A stretch of 64,000 bases of DNA. Origin: Flavobacterium soyangense (GTDB taxonomy: Bacteria > Bacteroidota > Bacteroidia > Flavobacteriales > Flavobacteriaceae). Under the pieces are notes generated by a model. That model searched no databases, was not told where the DNA came from, and worked only from the letters and a program-made list of their open reading frames with translations. Positions within the stretch are counted from its first letter, which is position 1. Each line of letters starts with the position of its first letter. The position numbers and the translations under genes were made by a program. This document shows, piece after piece, positions 51,338 to 60,106 of the stretch. Location of the stretch: assembly GCF_015277675.1 (NCBI RefSeq), contig NZ_JADHEC010000004.1, forward strand, positions 96,554 to 160,553. The letters are read 5' to 3'.

Positions 51338-51592
51338 AAACATTTTATCGTTTTAAATCAAGGTAAGAAAGACAAGAAAAAGGTTTTGGAAAATGTAAAA
51401 TCCAACATTTCATTCCGAGGGTCGAATTTATGGATTTTGGCTTGTGCTATCGTTATTGCTTCGGTTTGATTAAACATGAATTTAGCCGCCGTTATTATAG
51501 GTGCAATGCTTATATCTCCGTTAATGGGACTTATTGTTGGGGCTGGTTTTGGTTTAGGAATGTTTAATTTTGAATTGCTAAAAAAGCTTTAA
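51338..51592 (+). pseudogene. Decayed DUF389 membrane protein fragment
   Basis: Read through, this stretch encodes 'GKKDKKKVLENVKSNISFRGSNLWILACAIVIASV', then a TGA at 51467-51469, then '[30 protein letters not shown]'. It is the N-terminal signature of DUF389 (TIGR00271/00341) proteins, whose normal length is several hundred residues. No start codon in frame is evident, the frame is broken by the internal stop, and the remaining helices are missing. The gene is dead. Confidence 0.85.
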
Positions 51593-51605
51593 GGCCTGCT
51601 GAGTA

Positions 51606-51807
51606 GTGCGAATTGGTAAATTTATGCATCAAGAGCATGAAATAAGTGTTAGACAGGCCAGTAATTTGTTGCATTTCTCGAAAATCGTATCGAGTACTAC
51701 CGAAGGTTTAGTTCAACAGCTACAACGGATTTGGGCAGTTGGTTTAATGGGCATTAGTTTTTGTATTTGGAATAATTTTGCAAATTCGAACAATGGGTTT
51801 AAATTAG
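51606..51807 (+). pseudogene. Fragment of an unidentified gene, frameshifted
   Basis: About 65 residues are open ('FMHQEHEISVRQASNLLHFSKIVSSTTEGLVQQLQRIWAVGLMG'). A +1 frameshift near 51750 is needed to continue into 'VFVFGIILQIRTMGLN' and a TAG at 51805. The rebuilt sequence is a helical segment followed by a membrane helix at the C-terminus. I do not recognise the family. It abuts the DUF389 remnant, so this looks like a gene graveyard from a deletion. Confidence 0.6.
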
Positions 51808-51908
51808 TCCTAAACCCGCTGTAGTACCAGAACGTTAAGAAAAAAGCACATATTTCTTAACACCTTTTTTTGTAAAATATCTTTCTCAAAAAAACTACTT
51901 TTTGAAGT

Positions 51909-52256
51909 CTAATCCGGAAACACAAATTCATCCATGGAAAAATCCAAAATATCGGATTTCGAGGCGGCAAGAATGATTTCATCGATTCCTTTTTGGAGTA
52001 ATAATGGCGTGGTGTATTTTCGGCTGGTGGCGATTACGGTATCTTCAAACATCATTTTAAAAAAATATTTTCCATTGGCAGCCCTGGATTTCACGTAAGT
52101 GTAATTGTCTATGGTAGCTTTTATATTTTCAATGACCGTTTCGCAATCCATCTTTAGCTCAAAAGAAGTACTTGTAAAAATAGTTTTTCCTTTTCTCGAC
52201 GTGAAAACAAATTTGTAATGATCATCAAATCTTTTGCTGATAACGAATGCTCCCAT
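51909..52256 (-). CDS. DUF1508 (YegP-like) protein
   Basis: A 115-residue small beta-alpha protein. Two related halves are visible: 'FVISKRFDDHYKFVFTSRKGKTIFTSTSFELKMDCETVIENIK' and 'YTYVKSRAANGKYFFKMMFEDTVIATSRKYTTPLLLQKGIDEI', matching the tandem DUF1508 repeats of YegP. Function is not established. It is probably monocistronic. Confidence 0.82.
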   Translation of the reverse strand: MGAFVISKRFDDHYKFVFTSRKGKTIFTSTSFELKMDCETVIENIKATIDNYTYVKSRAANGKYFFKMMFEDTVIATSRKYTTPLLLQKGIDEIILAASKSDILDFSMDEFVFPD

Positions 52257-52344
52257 ACTATAATGCTGAATGTGAATTGAAATAAAATGAGTAAAGATGT
52301 GTTTCTACTTTCAGAATTTGTGCTGAAAATTAGAATTTATACAG

Positions 52345-52950
52345 TCACAATTTTGCTTTTAAATTGTCTTTAACCTCATCAAACCATTCGCTGCGAAGAA
52401 TACTCAAAATAATACTGTCGCGACGTACTTCGCTGCCAAAAGTGGGCATATGATTTCGCAAAACGCCTTCGACTTTGCAACCAATGCTTTTCATTGCGGC
52501 AATGCTGCGTTCATTGTTATTATCGGCACGGAATTCTACGCGTTCCATTCCAAGGGTTTCAAAGGCAAATTGTAATAATAAAAATTTACAATGTTTATTT
52601 AATCCTGTTCCCCTAAAATCTTTTCCGTACCAAGTGTAACCCAATTGCAGGGTTTTAAACGCTAAATTAATATCGTAAAAACGAGTACTGCCCGCATATT
52701 TTCCTGATTTCTTGTCGAAAACGATGAATGGAAATTCGGTTTTGTTTTCTCTAGCTTTTAAAGCCAATTGAATGTAGTAGGCAAGATTTTCCTTATTGTC
52801 TCCTCGAGTTAAAGCATATTTCCAAGTACTGGAGGAATCATCACAGGAAACTTCCAGTAAATTTTCGACATCTGATTCCTGCAAAGGACGAAGTAAAACA
52901 AGGTTGTCTTCGAGGATTACATTTTCTGGGAAGTTGAGATGTATTGACAT
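52345..52950 (-). CDS. GNAT family N-acetyltransferase
   Basis: A 201-residue RimJ/RimL-type acetyltransferase starting at the ATG at 52950; the 63 codons upstream are non-coding and overlap another gene. Landmarks are 'NLVLLRPLQESDVENLLEVS', 'RFYDINLAFKTLQLGYTWYGKDFRGTGLNKHCKFLLLQFAFETLGMERVEFRADNNNERSIAAMKSIGCKVEG'. The acetyl-CoA loop is of the RGTGLN type. It may acetylate a protein N-terminus or small amine; substrate unknown. Confidence 0.92.
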   Translation of the reverse strand: MSIHLNFPENVILEDNLVLLRPLQESDVENLLEVSCDDSSSTWKYALTRGDNKENLAYYIQLALKARENKTEFPFIVFDKKSGKYAGSTRFYDINLAFKTLQLGYTWYGKDFRGTGLNKHCKFLLLQFAFETLGMERVEFRADNNNERSIAAMKSIGCKVEGVLRNHMPTFGSEVRRDSIILSILRSEWFDEVKDNLKAKL

Positions 52951-53024
52951 AGAATTTATATTGAATTGGCCACGGACGGCGCAGATAAAACGGATTTTTA
53001 TATCTAGGATTACAATGAAGGTAT

Positions 53025-53381
53025 TTATTCGTTCATTTCGTCGTAACGAACGGGAATTTGTGGGTCGTAGAGCGGACATTTGAATTCTTCCAAAGTGTCG
53101 GCGAGCAAATTCATTGTTTTGCCTTCGGTTCCATAGCAATCAATTTGTATGCTTTGCGAAGTGGTTTTGACGTGAAAAGCGCCTTTTCCTTTGGTATTTT
53201 TCCAACTGTTTTCATCTACTTTTTCCCAGTTTGCAAACACTGAATTTATACGATTCAGGATTACTTGAACGGGAAGCGTTTCGAGACCTTCGACTTCTTG
53301 TTGTTCGAGCAAGGCTTCGTAAACCAAGTGATGGTTGAGATAGATTCCGTCTTGATATTGCCAAAAAAGTAATTCGTACAT
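53025..53381 (-). CDS. Conserved hypothetical protein
   Basis: A 118-residue cytosolic protein, 'MYELLFWQYQDGIYLNHHLVYEALLEQQEVEGLETLPVQVILNRINSVF', followed by a beta-rich second half ('GAFHVKTTSQSIQIDCYGTEGKTMNLLADTLEEF'). It probably belongs to the same transcript as the acetyltransferase (74 bp gap). No catalytic motif is visible and no characterised family is recognised. Confidence 0.72.
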   Translation of the reverse strand: MYELLFWQYQDGIYLNHHLVYEALLEQQEVEGLETLPVQVILNRINSVFANWEKVDENSWKNTKGKGAFHVKTTSQSIQIDCYGTEGKTMNLLADTLEEFKCPLYDPQIPVRYDEMNE

Positions 53382-53384
53382 TTA

Positions 53385-53445
53385 ATAAAGATTAAAATAT
53401 TCAAAGATTGAAAGATTAGAAAATTCAACGATTTAAAAATCTGTT
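53385..53445. repeat. AT-rich GATT repeat tract
   Basis: Short imperfect repeats (AAAGATTGAAAGATTAGAAAATT and similar) closely resemble the tract at 8302-8388. Confidence 0.5.
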
Positions 53446-53505
53446 TTTATCCGTGTTGTTGCTTTAGCAAATCCGTTTTATCTGCGTCCCAAAAGCTAAG
53501 GTGAT

Positions 53506-54684
53506 TTAATACTCGTAAATTCCGTATTCGCTGGTAATGGTCAATTTTTTAACATCAGCAGCTTCTACTCGACCCACGATTTGTGCATTGACATTAAACG
53601 ATTTTGAAATGGCGATAATGTCCTGAGCAACGGCTTCGGGAACATAAATTTCCATACGATGACCGCAGTTGAACACTTGGTACATTTCTTTCCAATCGGT
53701 TTTAGATTGCTCCTGAATCAACTTAAACAAAGGTGGAACCGGGAATAAATTATCTTTTATAATGTGTAAATTTTGCACGAAATGCAGAATCTTAGTTTGA
53801 GCTCCACCGCTGCAATGCACCATTCCGTGAATTTCATTAGAGGTATATTTATCTAAGATTTTCTTAATGATAGGCGCATAGGTTCTTGTTGGCGAAAGCA
53901 CTAATTTACCAGCATCAATTGACGAATTTTCGACTGCATCGGTTAGTTTTACCTGACCGGAATAAATTAATTCTTGAGGAACTGCATCATCATAACTTTC
54001 AGGATATTTGGTGGCTAAATATTTCCCGAAAACATCGTGACGCGCCGAAGTCAATCCGTTGCTTCCCATTCCGCCATTATAGCTTTTTTCATAGCTGGCT
54101 TGACCAAAAGATTCTAAACCTACGATGACATCACCTGCTTTTATATTGGCATTGTCAATCACTTTAGAGCGTTTCATTCGAGCCGTAACGGTCGAATCTA
54201 CAATAATAGTCCGAACGATATCGCCTACATCGGCAGTTTCTCCACCGGTAGAATGTATCGTTACGCCAAAAGAATGCAGTTCTTTGATGAGTTCTTCGGT
54301 TCCGTTGATGATAGCCGAAATCACTTCGGCAGTTATGAGGTTTTTATTTCTTCCAATAGTGGAAGAAAGCAGAATATTATCGGTAGCACCTACGCACAAT
54401 AAATCGTCGATATTCATAATCAAAGCGTCTTGCGCGATGCCTTTCCATACTGAAATATCGCCTGTTTCTTTCCAATACATATAGGCCAAAGACGATTTTG
54501 TTCCTGCTCCATCGGCGTGCATAATGAGGCAATATTCTTTGTCATTGGTTAAATAATCAGGGACAATTTTGCAAAAAGCCTGAGGAAACAATCCTTTATC
54601 GATGTTTTTTATGGCGTTGTGCACATCTTCTTTGGATGCTGAAACTCCTCTTTGAGCGTAACGTTTGCTGGAATCTGAACTCAT
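53506..54684 (-). CDS. purM: Phosphoribosylformylglycinamidine cyclo-ligase (AIR synthase)
   Basis: Closes the imidazole ring of AIR in purine synthesis using ATP. At 392 residues it is the longer Bacteroidetes form. Landmarks are 'RYAQRGVSASKEDVHNAIKNIDKGLFP', 'MHADGAGTKSSLAYMYWKETGDISVWKGIAQDALIMNIDDLLCVGA', 'HSTGGETADVGDIVRTI' and the C-terminal 'EIHGMVHCSGGAQTKIL'. A TATATTTG box (minus strand, 54732-54739) precedes it. It is not in a pur operon. Confidence 0.93.
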   Translation of the reverse strand: MSSDSSKRYAQRGVSASKEDVHNAIKNIDKGLFPQAFCKIVPDYLTNDKEYCLIMHADGAGTKSSLAYMYWKETGDISVWKGIAQDALIMNIDDLLCVGATDNILLSSTIGRNKNLITAEVISAIINGTEELIKELHSFGVTIHSTGGETADVGDIVRTIIVDSTVTARMKRSKVIDNANIKAGDVIVGLESFGQASYEKSYNGGMGSNGLTSARHDVFGKYLATKYPESYDDAVPQELIYSGQVKLTDAVENSSIDAGKLVLSPTRTYAPIIKKILDKYTSNEIHGMVHCSGGAQTKILHFVQNLHIIKDNLFPVPPLFKLIQEQSKTDWKEMYQVFNCGHRMEIYVPEAVAQDIIAISKSFNVNAQIVGRVEAADVKKLTITSEYGIYEY

Positions 54685-54824
54685 TTTATTGCTGTGTAGT
54701 TTTGTTGCTTGTCCGCCGAAGGAGGATGGCGCAAATATAAATATTTTTTTGGTGTTTGCCTATTCCGTTTTGCACGGGTTTCTTGAATTTTATGATCAAT
54801 TCTCAAAAGGTAAGTTTATTTAAC

Positions 54825-54998
54825 TATATTTGATGTATACAATTGATATTTAAAAAATTATATCCAAAAAAAAAATATTAAATACGTTTAAAGACTTTAA
54901 GAGTGGAAACAGCTACCACTAAAAAAAACGGGGCGTCACCGACCTGTCTGTCGACAGGCAGGAAAGCCAAAAGAATAGGAATCTAAAAACTTAATACT
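54825..54998 (+). promoter_or_regulatory. Promoter box and structured leader of the DUF4242 gene
   Basis: TATATTTG (54825-54832) could start a leader of about 160 nt. The leader contains AGTGG...CCACT and the near-palindrome CCTGTCTGTCGACAGGCAGG (54942-54961). The GC-rich hairpin stands out from the AT-rich surroundings. The rest of the 54685-54998 gap shows no gene. Confidence 0.5.
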
Positions 54999-55271
54999 AT
55001 GCCAAAGTATGTAATTGAAAGAGAAATTCCCGGTGCAGGTAAACTTACTGCAGAACAATTAAAAGCCATTTCGCAAACTTCCTGTGGAGTATTGAGCAAA
55101 ATGGGATCGCAAATTCAGTGGGTTCAAAGCTATGTGACAACGGATAAAATTTATTGTATTTACAATGCCCCAAACGAAGAAATGATTAGGGAACACGCAA
55201 AACAAGGTGGATTTCCAGCAAACTCTGTAAGTCAGGTTGCTACAATCATAGACCCAACAACAGCAGAATAA
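54999..55271 (+). CDS. DUF4242 family small protein
   Basis: A 90-residue ferredoxin-like-fold protein of the DUF4242/SCO4226 group, 'MPKYVIEREIPGAGKLTAEQLKAISQTSCGVLSKMGSQIQWVQSYVTTDKIYCIYNAPNEEMIREHAKQGGFPANSV'. The His in REHAK and the Cys residues could bind metal, as described for a nickel-binding member, but this is inferred. A strong terminator follows and separates it from the convergent glutamine synthetase. Confidence 0.85.
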   Translation: MPKYVIEREIPGAGKLTAEQLKAISQTSCGVLSKMGSQIQWVQSYVTTDKIYCIYNAPNEEMIREHAKQGGFPANSVSQVATIIDPTTAE

Positions 55272-55286
55272 TTTGGTCTACAAATA

Positions 55287-55320
55287 AAAAATGCCTATCC
55301 AAACGGATAGGCATTTTTTA
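55287..55320. terminator. Bidirectional terminator
   Basis: A 13-bp stem, AAAATGCCTATCC / GGATAGGCATTTT, with loop AAAC and flanking A/T tracts. It lies between the convergent DUF4242 and glutamine synthetase III genes. Confidence 0.88.
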
Positions 55321-55339
55321 TTAAAATAGTGTATTAAAA

Positions 55340-57529
55340 TTATTTAGTAAGCAATAATTCTCTATATTTAGTCAATGTCCAGATTTGATCATCTACCAGC
55401 AATTCCAGTTTATCACAGTGATTTCTGATTTCTTCAAAATACGGTTTTACATTGTTGCAATAAGCTTCGGCCATAGCCTGAGCATCCGTAAGATGGTTTG
55501 CTTTTTTTCTTTCGTTGGTCATCTCATCCACTTTAGAATTAATACCTTCGATATGACCCGAAATTTCTCTGATAATAGAAATTTGCTCTTTGGCCAATGT
55601 TTTAAATTCTTCTCCAAAAATATCTTTCAGACCTTTTACGTTTTCAATCAAAGTATTTTGATACCGAATAGCCGTTGGAATAACATGATTTATAGAAAGA
55701 TCTCCTAAAACCCTACCTTCGATTTGGATTTTCTTAGTGTATTCTTCCAATTCAATTTCGTAACGGGCTTCCACTTCAATATGGTTCATAATACCCATTT
55801 CGGAGAACAAATCTAGTGCTTGTTTAGAAGCTCTGGCTTTCAACGCTTCGGGAGTGGTTTTGAAATTGCTCAAACCTCTTTTTGCTGCTTCGATTTCCCA
55901 AGCCTCGCTGTAACCATCTCCTTCGAAAAGGATTTTTTTAGAAACTTTGATGTATTCTCTCAAAACGTTGAAGATTGCATCGTCTTTCTTCATATCATTT
56001 TTTTCAATCAAAGCATCTACTTCTATTTTGAAATCTTTCAATTGTTTAGCCACAATTGTGTTCAATGTAGTCATCGCATTCGAACAGTTAGCCGAAGAAC
56101 CCACTGCTCTGAACTCAAACTTATTTCCTGTAAAGGCAAATGGCGAAGTTCTGTTTCTGTCGGTATTATCCAAAAGAACATCTGGAATTTTACCTACAAC
56201 ATTTAATTTTAAATCAGTTTTTTCTTCTGGTGATAACTTGCCATTGGTTACGCCTTCTAATTCAGCCAAAACTTTGGTCAATTGCTCTCCAATAAATACG
56301 GAGATAATCGCTGGTGGCGCTTCATTTGCACCTAATCTATGGTCGTTACTTGCTGTTGCGATGGCACCTCTCAATAAAGCTTCATAATCATTTACCGCTT
56401 TGATGGTATTGATGAAAAAAGCCAAAAATTGTAAATTGCTCATGGGAGTTTTACTTGGACTCAACAGGTTTACGCCAGTATCAGTAGCCAATGACCAGTT
56501 GTTGTGTTTCCCGGAACCGTTTACGCCTTTGAATGGTTTTTCGTGGAGCAATACTTTCAAATCGTGACGTTCTCCCACTTTTTGCATCACATCCATCAAC
56601 AAACAGTTGTGATCTACGGCTAGGTTAGTTTCTTCAAAAATAGGTGCCAACTCAAACTGATTGGGTGCTACTTCATTATGACGTGTTTTTACAGGAATTC
56701 CGAGCAACATACATTCTTGCTCTAAATCTCTCATATACGTCAAGGCACGAGTAGGAATGGAACCAAAATAATGGTCGTCTAGTTGTTGCCCTTTTGCCGA
56801 AGTGTGACCTAGCAAGGTTCTTCCTGTCATCATGAGATCTGGGCGAGAGTTTGCCAATGCACTGTCAACAAGGAAATATTCTTGTTCCCATCCAAGGGTT
56901 GCAGTAACTTTTTTTACATTTTTATCGAAATATTTACACACATCTGTAGCGGCTTCATCCATAGCAGATAAGGCTCTTAACAAAGGAATTTTATTGTCTA
57001 ATGCTTCTCCTGTGTATGAAATAAAAACCGTCGGAATACATAAAGTGGTTCCATATATAAAAGCCGGAGATGTTGGATCCCAAGCAGTATATCCTCGTGC
57101 TTCGAAGGTATTTCTAATTCCTCCATTAGGAAAACTGGAAGCATCTGGCTCTTGCTGAACTAACTGTCCGCCACCAAATTTTTCTACCGGATCACTGCCG
57201 TCATACGAAGTTTCGAAGAAAGCATCATGCTTTTCGGCGGTGCTCCCTGTTAGCGGCTGAAACCAGTGCGTATAATGAGTAACCCCTTTTGACAAAGCCC
57301 ACTCTTTCATACCCATAGCAATATAATCAGCTAATTTTCTGTCTATTTTAGTTCCATGCTGAACGGCGCCTTGTACTCCTTTGAAAGCATCTGAAGTCAA
57401 ATATTGCTTCATTGCTTTTTCATTGAACACATTGGAACCAAAAATAGTTGATTTCCTGTCAGTCTCCTCAAATTGGACTGGTTTTCTGGTTGAAGCTTCT
57501 TTTAGAGCTTGAAAACGTAATGTTGACAT
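55340..57529 (-). CDS. glnN: Glutamine synthetase type III
   Basis: A 729-residue type III glutamine synthetase, the large form typical of Bacteroidetes. It makes glutamine from glutamate and ammonia with ATP. Motifs are 'LGWEQEYFLVD' (metal Glu), 'TRHNEVAPNQFELAPIFEETNLAVDHNCLLMDVM', 'KPFKGVNGSGKHNNWSL' and 'DRNRTSPFAFTGNKFEFRAVGSSANCSNAMT'. It is divergent from the type II enzyme at 57731, with a 201-bp shared regulatory region and its own promoter. Confidence 0.96.
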   Translation of the reverse strand: MSTLRFQALKEASTRKPVQFEETDRKSTIFGSNVFNEKAMKQYLTSDAFKGVQGAVQHGTKIDRKLADYIAMGMKEWALSKGVTHYTHWFQPLTGSTAEKHDAFFETSYDGSDPVEKFGGGQLVQQEPDASSFPNGGIRNTFEARGYTAWDPTSPAFIYGTTLCIPTVFISYTGEALDNKIPLLRALSAMDEAATDVCKYFDKNVKKVTATLGWEQEYFLVDSALANSRPDLMMTGRTLLGHTSAKGQQLDDHYFGSIPTRALTYMRDLEQECMLLGIPVKTRHNEVAPNQFELAPIFEETNLAVDHNCLLMDVMQKVGERHDLKVLLHEKPFKGVNGSGKHNNWSLATDTGVNLLSPSKTPMSNLQFLAFFINTIKAVNDYEALLRGAIATASNDHRLGANEAPPAIISVFIGEQLTKVLAELEGVTNGKLSPEEKTDLKLNVVGKIPDVLLDNTDRNRTSPFAFTGNKFEFRAVGSSANCSNAMTTLNTIVAKQLKDFKIEVDALIEKNDMKKDDAIFNVLREYIKVSKKILFEGDGYSEAWEIEAAKRGLSNFKTTPEALKARASKQALDLFSEMGIMNHIEVEARYEIELEEYTKKIQIEGRVLGDLSINHVIPTAIRYQNTLIENVKGLKDIFGEEFKTLAKEQISIIREISGHIEGINSKVDEMTNERKKANHLTDAQAMAEAYCNNVKPYFEEIRNHCDKLELLVDDQIWTLTKYRELLLTK

Positions 57530-57547
57530 AATTTAGATAATTTTTAT

Positions 57548-57576
57548 CAAAGGTAATTATTATTTTTAGCATACAA
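57548..57576 (-). promoter_or_regulatory. Promoter of glutamine synthetase III
   Basis: On the minus strand TACCTTTG (57548-57555) with TTG (57574-57576) 18 bp upstream, about 19 nt before the start codon. Confidence 0.7.
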
Positions 57577-57599
57577 AAAATATAGTATTTAAAATTTAA

Positions 57600-57692
57600 C
57601 CCATACAAAAATGGGGTATTCATAAAAATAGCATTATAAAACATAATTTATACCCCTTTATTTTATACCACTAAACTTTTAATTTACATTTG
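57600..57692. promoter_or_regulatory. GS III / GS II divergent regulatory region
   Basis: CCCAT...ATGGG (57600-57615) and GGGGTAT (57613-57619) / ATACCCC (57650-57656) form overlapping inverted repeats. TACATTTG at 57685-57692 is the -7 box of the type II gene. These are candidate nitrogen-control operators. Confidence 0.5.
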
Positions 57693-57730
57693 CAAAATAT
57701 TTAATCTCATTTAATTAATTTTTTATTGTT

Positions 57731-58744
57731 ATGGCTAAAATAAAACTAGAGTACATTTGGTTAGACGGATACGAACCAACTCAAAATCTAAGAAGTAAAA
57801 CTAAAGTAGAAGAGCACGACAATTTCAAAGGAACATTGGCAGAAATAGGCAACTGGTCTTTTGACGGGTCTTCAACAAAACAAGCAGAAGGTGGTTCATC
57901 TGACTGTTTATTAGTACCTGTTGCTATTTATCCTGATCCAACTCGTATCAATGGATACTTAGTTATGACAGAGGTTATGTTTGCAGATGGTAAAGCACAC
58001 CCTTCAAACGGAAGATCTACTATTGATGATGATGGTGATTTCTGGTTTGGTTTCGAACAAGAATATTTCATAATGGACACTAAGACATTACTTCCTTTAG
58101 GATTCCCTGTTGGAGGATACCCTGCACCACAAGGTATGTACTACTGTTCAGTAGGCGGTAAAAATACTCACGGTAGAAAATTAGTTGAAGAGCACGCTGA
58201 TTTATGTATTGCTGCCGGACTAAACTTTGAAGGTATTAACCAAGAAGTTGCTTGTGGCCAATGGGAATTTCAATTATTCGCTAAAGGAGCTAAAAAAGCA
58301 GGTGATGAAATCTGGGTTGCTAGATATTTATTAGATCGTTTAACTGAAAAATATGGTTATTATATTGAATATCACCCAAAACCACTAGGTGACACAGACT
58401 GGAATGGTTCAGGTATGCACGCCAACTTCTCTAACGAAGTACTAAGAACATGTGGAGATAAAGCAACATATGACAAAATATGTGAAGCTTTCCGTCCAGT
58501 TGTTGAAGAGCACATTGCTGTTTACGGAGCATACAACGAGCAACGTTTAACTGGTAAACACGAAACCGCTTCTATTCATGATTTCTCTTATGGAGTATCT
58601 GATAGAGGAGCTTCAATCAGAATCCCATTATATACTGTTCAACATGGTTGGAAAGGATATTTAGAAGACAGAAGACCGGCTTCTAACGGTGATCCATATA
58701 AAATTGCAGCAAGAATTATCAAAACTGTAAAATCAGCATTGTAA
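57731..58744 (+). CDS. glnA: Glutamine synthetase type II (eukaryote-like)
   Basis: A 337-residue GSII-type enzyme, shorter than the common bacterial GSI. Landmarks are 'YIWLDGYEPTQNLRSKTKV', 'WSFDGSSTKQAEGGSSDCLLVPVAIYPDP', 'WFGFEQEYFIMD', 'GINQEVACGQWEFQLF', 'DWNGSGMHANFSNE' and 'GKHETASIHDFSYGVSDRGASIRIP'. It performs the same reaction as the divergent GSIII. Its lack of the GSI adenylylation loop suggests control by transcription or feedback rather than covalent modification. Confidence 0.95.
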   Translation: MAKIKLEYIWLDGYEPTQNLRSKTKVEEHDNFKGTLAEIGNWSFDGSSTKQAEGGSSDCLLVPVAIYPDPTRINGYLVMTEVMFADGKAHPSNGRSTIDDDGDFWFGFEQEYFIMDTKTLLPLGFPVGGYPAPQGMYYCSVGGKNTHGRKLVEEHADLCIAAGLNFEGINQEVACGQWEFQLFAKGAKKAGDEIWVARYLLDRLTEKYGYYIEYHPKPLGDTDWNGSGMHANFSNEVLRTCGDKATYDKICEAFRPVVEEHIAVYGAYNEQRLTGKHETASIHDFSYGVSDRGASIRIPLYTVQHGWKGYLEDRRPASNGDPYKIAARIIKTVKSAL

Positions 58745-58766
58745 ATCTTGTTTTTTCAAAACTAAT

Positions 58767-58798
58767 AAGTGCTTTCAGAAATGAAGGCACTTTTTTTA
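58767..58798 (+). terminator. Terminator of glutamine synthetase II
   Basis: The hairpin AAGTGC-TTC / GAA-GCACTT with one mismatch bulge, followed by a run of T. Confidence 0.75.
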
Positions 58799-58888
58799 TG
58801 CCTATTAAATAAATAGACATTATTTTAAATAATGCCTGAAGATAAAAAATCAAAAAGTATCTTTACGGAACTTTAAACAACCTTTTTT

Positions 58889-59845
58889 ATGATTGTCTGG
58901 ATTTCGTTTTTAGCTGCTATTTTACTTTTTCTTGCACTTGACCTAGGCATTTTTAACAGAACTCCTCATATCATTAGGAGCAAGGAAGCAAGCAAATGGA
59001 CGGCAATATGGGTAACAATGTCTTTTCTGTTTTCGGGAATTATTTATTGGTTATACTCCAATAACTACGTTTCAAATCCTGATGGACTCAAACCAGCCGG
59101 CGCTTCCATAAAATACATTACCGGATATTTAATCGAATTATCATTAAGTGTTGATAATATATTTGTTATCGCCATTATTTTCTCTGCTTTTAGAATCCCA
59201 CAAAAATACCAGCATCGCGTTCTATTTTGGGGAATATTGGGAGCTATTATATTTAGGGGATTGATGATCTATTTTGGCGTTTTTCTTATCAACAAATTCA
59301 CTTGGACGGCCTATTTATTTGGAGCATTCTTAATATTTACTGCTATGAAAATGTTGTTCACCAAAGAAGATGATAAATTTGAACCCAAAAAATCTTTTGT
59401 ATATAAAACATTACGAAAAATAATGCCTATTACAAGTCATATCGATGGAGAACATTTTTTTGTAAAAAGAAGACACATCACGGCTGCAACTCCATTATTT
59501 GTTGCGCTAATTGTTATTGAAGTCATGGATGTCGTTTTTGCAATGGATAGTGTTCCCGCTATTTTGGCTATTACATCAGATCCGTTTTTAGTATTCAGTT
59601 CCAATATTTTTGCCATATTAGGATTGCGTTCTATGTATTTCTTCTTGGCCAATATGCTGGAAAGATTCAGCTATTTAGAATACAGTTTGATAGGTATTTT
59701 GACTTTCGTCGGGCTCAAAATGCTGCTTCACGATCTATACGAAGTACCTGAATGGGCTTCATTGACATTCATTGCACTTTCGCTTATCATTGGAATTGTG
59801 GTTTCATTAAAAATGAGCAAAGAGGAAAATTTCGAAGACCAATAG
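58889..59845 (+). CDS. TerC/Alx family membrane protein
   Basis: A 318-residue polytopic membrane protein with about nine helices. Family hallmarks are 'GYLIELSLSVDNIFVIAIIFSAFRIPQKYQHRVLFWGILGAIIFRG' and 'ALIVIEVMDVVFAMDSVPAILAITSDPFLVFSSNIFAILGLRSMYFFL', with conserved Asp residues inside membrane helices. TerC/Alx proteins are linked to manganese export or metalation of exported enzymes. Monocistronic, followed by a terminator. Confidence 0.94.
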   Translation: MIVWISFLAAILLFLALDLGIFNRTPHIIRSKEASKWTAIWVTMSFLFSGIIYWLYSNNYVSNPDGLKPAGASIKYITGYLIELSLSVDNIFVIAIIFSAFRIPQKYQHRVLFWGILGAIIFRGLMIYFGVFLINKFTWTAYLFGAFLIFTAMKMLFTKEDDKFEPKKSFVYKTLRKIMPITSHIDGEHFFVKRRHITAATPLFVALIVIEVMDVVFAMDSVPAILAITSDPFLVFSSNIFAILGLRSMYFFLANMLERFSYLEYSLIGILTFVGLKMLLHDLYEVPEWASLTFIALSLIIGIVVSLKMSKEENFEDQ

Positions 59846-59871
59846 CCAAATTTTAGAATAAGTCATAAAAA

Positions 59872-59900
59872 AAAGGAAATCGTGAGATTTCCTTTTTTTT
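59872..59900. terminator. Bidirectional terminator
   Basis: The stem AAAAGGAAATC / GATTTCCTTTT with loop GTGA is flanked by A and T tracts. It is almost identical in sequence to the terminator at 60872-60900. Confidence 0.85.
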
Positions 59901-59917
59901 ATTCAAGTCAAACTTGT

Positions 59918-60106
59918 CTAGAAATTAATCTTTTGTACTTGATTTTCTTTTAAATTTAAAGCCGCCATAACTGCAGGATAATTTGTTGTTTTTAATGAAG
60001 CAGCAAAACTAGCAGGAACAACTACAATTCTAAAAATTTGGTTCAATCTATATGAAGCATCAAGAGTCGGTAAATTATTTCCTTCTAAATAAATTTGAAC
60101 ATCATT
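59918..60106 (-). pseudogene. Beheaded copy of the 60921-61436 lipoprotein gene
   Basis: The last 60 or so codons ('FRIVVVPASF...NYPAVMAALNLKENQVQKINF') are a diverged duplicate of the C-terminus of the lipoprotein at 60921-61436 ('FRIVIVPANL...NYTSVMAALNLNESQIQKINF'). Homology stops near 60106, and no signal peptide or start lies upstream. Beyond that point the sequence belongs to another gene in the opposite direction. The shared 3' flank includes the terminator, so the original duplication covered it. Confidence 0.82.

Noticed and set aside
51467..51469. Selenocysteine at the DUF389 TGA
   Set aside because: The position is inside a membrane helix, the gene is truncated further on, and no SECIS-like hairpin follows.
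52951..53139. N-terminal extension of the acetyltransferase
   Set aside because: It overlaps the neighbouring gene and has no acetyltransferase pattern; the ATG at 52950 fits the family.
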